A stretch of 64,000 nt of DNA from Chryseobacterium sp. GTDB taxonomy: Bacteria; Bacteroidota; Bacteroidia; Flavobacteriales; Weeksellaceae. The position numbers were made by a program, and so were the translations under genes. This document shows positions 62,723 to 64,000 of this stretch, piece by piece (the stretch's first letter is position 1; every line of letters starts with the position of its first letter). The DNA is taken from positions 88,853 through 152,852 of the forward strand of contig JAITUA010000018.1 in the NCBI GenBank assembly GCA_031286615.1, given 5' to 3'. The notes under the pieces are model-generated. The model made no database searches and was not told the DNA's origin. It worked only from the letters and a program-made list of their open reading frames with translations.

Positions 62723-63206
62723 AGCTCATCAGTTGTGAGATTTGTTCTTTTACTTTTTGTCTCGCACGCATCAGGTTTACCCTTACTGCATTTTCCTCCA
62801 TTTCCAGCATTTCAGAAATTTCGGAAACATCATACTCTTCTACATCTTTCAAGTGGATGACCATCTTCTGTTTTTCGGGGAGCTGATTGATAAATCCTAC
62901 AATATGTTCCTTAAGGTTATCAACTTCCATACTGTAAAGCTCTGACCGGTGAAGCTGCATATCTGCAAAGCCGATCTTTACATCGTGATGCTTCAATCTG
63001 TTCAGGCATTCGTTCCGGACAGACTTCAGCGCATAGGATTTAAAATTCCCGAATTGCTCAAGCTCATCCCTCTTCTGCCAAAACTTCACCATGAGATCCT
63101 GTACTACATCTTCTGCTTCATCACTGCTCATGACAAACCGTTTCGCAAAACGATACATCTCGTCTTTGAGAATAAACACCGTATTCTTGAAAGTTTCTTG
63201 GGTCAT
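62697..63206 (-). CDS. ECF RNA polymerase sigma factor
   Basis: The 169-residue sigma-70 family ECF factor has region 2 (DEAEDVVQDLMVKFWQKRDEL, with LKSVRNECLNRLK) and region 4 helix-turn-helix (HLKDVEEYDVSEISEMLEMEENAVRVNLMRAR). It overlaps the next gene by 26 bases. The operon continues with a membrane protein, two DUF4252 proteins and a membrane-anchored protein. The promoter is probably autoregulated but is not identifiable by eye. The stimulus is unknown. Confidence 0.92.
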   Translation of the reverse strand: MTQETFKNTVFILKDEMYRFAKRFVMSSDEAEDVVQDLMVKFWQKRDELEQFGNFKSYALKSVRNECLNRLKHHDVKIGFADMQLHRSELYSMEVDNLKEHIVGFINQLPEKQKMVIHLKDVEEYDVSEISEMLEMEENAVRVNLMRARQKVKEQISQLMSYEKRSITR

Positions 63207-63264
63207 GAGTTTTGTTTCTTATAGGTAAGACAATTGCCGTTACAGATCTATTACATCAAAAATA

Positions 63265-63295
63265 AAAAAACTTCAAAAAAAATTGAAGTTTTTAT
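63265..63295 (-). terminator. Terminator at the end of the XRE regulator gene
   Basis: AAAACTTCAA pairs with TTGAAGTTTT; it overlaps the last codons of the regulator and is T-rich on the minus strand. Confidence 0.7.
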
Positions 63296-63642
63296 TTTTT
63301 ACCGAGAAGCTGCTTGAGAAATGCGATCTCCGCATCCTTGTCTTTAAGCCTTTGTTCGTATTGTTCTATTAGTTTTTCAGGAAGCTGATTTTGATATATA
63401 AAACCATTATTTCCCCCATGAACATTATCATAATTAAAAGATAATCCATCTCCGCTTAAAAAATCAAGAACACTTACATCCAATACTTTTGCAATATCTT
63501 CTACCTGAGAAAAAGCGGGCTTACTTTTATCATTCTCAAAATTGGAATAGGTTTTCTGGGAAACATTCAATACTTCCGCAAGATACTCCTGGGTAAAGTT
63601 CTTATTGATTCTCGCTTTTTTCAGTTTTTCTCCTAGCGTCAT
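63292..63642 (-). CDS. XRE-family helix-turn-helix regulator
   Basis: The 116-residue protein has an HTH_3 domain (residues about 3-58; GEKLKKARINKNFTQEYLA, then LNVSQKTYSNFENDKSKP) that binds DNA. A coiled-coil C-terminus (IEQYEQRLKDKDAEIAFLKQLL) probably mediates dimerisation. I start at ATG 63642; the TTG seven codons earlier falls in the TAATTTTG element at 63661-63668. It stands between the sigma operon and a divergent lipoprotein gene, which it may control. Confidence 0.85.
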   Translation of the reverse strand: MTLGEKLKKARINKNFTQEYLAEVLNVSQKTYSNFENDKSKPAFSQVEDIAKVLDVSVLDFLSGDGLSFNYDNVHGGNNGFIYQNQLPEKLIEQYEQRLKDKDAEIAFLKQLLGKK

Positions 63643-63660
63643 AGCACAATGTATTTTTAC

Positions 63661-63668
63661 CAAAATTA
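63661..63668 (-). promoter_or_regulatory. -7 element of the XRE regulator gene
   Basis: The reverse complement reads TAATTTTG, 19 bases before ATG 63642. Confidence 0.5.
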
Positions 63669-63791
63669 CATATTTTTTTCTTTTAGAAAAATAATACGGA
63701 AACCAGTAATTTTCTACAGTATTATTTCAATTTATTATTCACACATTTGGAGAGTAATAAAAGTTTTATATATTTAACCTAATAAAAACAA

Positions 63792-64000
63792 ATGTCTATG
63801 ATGAAAAAAAATTTGAAGCTGCTCGCTTCAGCACTGGGATTGATTTTCCTTTTCTATTCCTGTAGGACAGATGAAATGGTCAATTCCGAACAAAGAACAC
63901 AAAACGAAAAGATAGGTGCTTTCGAAAGATTTGAAAACCTACGTTCACAAGAAATCCTGAACAAGAAAACGCATTATTCTAAAAGCGGAGTCTCTCTACC
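63792..64000 (+). CDS. Lipoprotein, 5' part only
   Basis: The reading frame is open to the window edge (about 69 residues). A signal peptide with a hydrophobic core (LKLLASALGLIFLFYSC) ends at a lipobox YSC with Cys24, followed by RTDEM. The rest (SEQRTQNEKIGAFERFENL, then NKKTHYSKS) is charged and unrecognised. In-frame ATGs at 63798 and 63801 are alternative starts. The charged residues right after the cysteine could favour surface export. The remainder of the gene lies beyond the window. Confidence 0.6.
   Translation, partial: MSMMKKNLKLLASALGLIFLFYSCRTDEMVNSEQRTQNEKIGAFERFENLRSQEILNKKTHYSKSGVSL

Noticed and set aside
1-64000. tRNA, rRNA, CRISPR, insertion sequences, prophage
   Set aside because: I looked in the gaps between genes for GC-rich cloverleaf-like stretches, regularly spaced repeats, and transposase or integrase motifs and saw none.

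Overview
The window is about 64 kb of AT-rich chromosome from a member of the Bacteroidota, most likely a Flavobacteriia of the Chryseobacterium type. The evidence is the recurrent TAnnTTTG -7 promoter element a short distance before start codons, the near absence of Shine-Dalgarno sequences, type IX secretion (T9SS) C-terminal sorting domains of types A and B, a fused isobutyryl-CoA mutase (IcmF), and several Bacteroidota-specific families (DUF4252, GIN/DUF2807, DUF3667, DUF4407). I see no rRNA, tRNA, CRISPR array, insertion sequence or phage gene. Genus and family names come from memory, not from a search.

Layout. 0-13 kb is mostly housekeeping: ExbD, an alpha/beta hydrolase, a patatin, a DHH phosphoesterase, rpmH, an FtsE-like ATPase, a minus-strand run riboflavin synthase / NtrY-like histidine kinase / TrmN6-like methyltransferase, then pdxA, DUF177, rpmF, accB, accC and rocD. 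13.5-20.5 kb is an island of seven glycosyltransferases: four on the plus strand and three on the minus strand, converging on one bidirectional terminator. 20.7-23.8 kb holds two tandem paralogous MACPF (perforin-like) lipoproteins with three-unit repeat tails. 24.2-28.6 kb returns to housekeeping (gltX, accA, tsf), with one member of a small exported paralogue family beside tsf. 28.9-36.3 kb encodes two very large T9SS type B surface proteins with IgGFc-binding-like heads and a small exported protein. 36.5-39.3 kb contains three more members of the exported family around trmB. 39.5-41.4 kb is the rplM-rpsI-rpsB operon on the minus strand. 41.7-55.6 kb is mixed: DUF3667 membrane protein, icmF, a Dph6-like enzyme, a probably frameshifted N-terminus, a serine hydrolase lipoprotein, a PadR/membrane pair, a 2'-5' RNA ligase-like protein, an M64 peptidase with partner, ruvC, DUF4407 and KTSC proteins. 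55.6-64 kb has an M43 metalloprotease, guaB, an ECF sigma operon with DUF4252/GIN proteins, an XRE regulator and the start of a lipoprotein gene.

How it fits together. The most interesting unit is 13.5-24 kb. Two MACPF lipoproteins, carrying acidic residues just after the lipid-anchored cysteine as surface-exposed lipoproteins often do, lie directly beside a glycan-building island. They share a nearly identical predicted pore-forming head but have diverged tails. Their upstream regions keep a shared FNR/CRP-like palindrome at nearly the same distance (44 and 45 bp) from the -7 element. This resembles the arrangement known for Bacteroides MACPF antimicrobial toxins (BSAPs), some of which recognise LPS glycans and sit in LPS glycosyltransferase loci. 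Toxin function here is inference.

A second theme is rearrangement. rpsB (minus strand, 39.6 kb) and tsf (plus strand, 27.7 kb) are usually adjacent. Inverting the roughly 11.8 kb between them would rejoin them and also bring all four exported-family paralogues onto one strand at one place, which suggests a past inversion.
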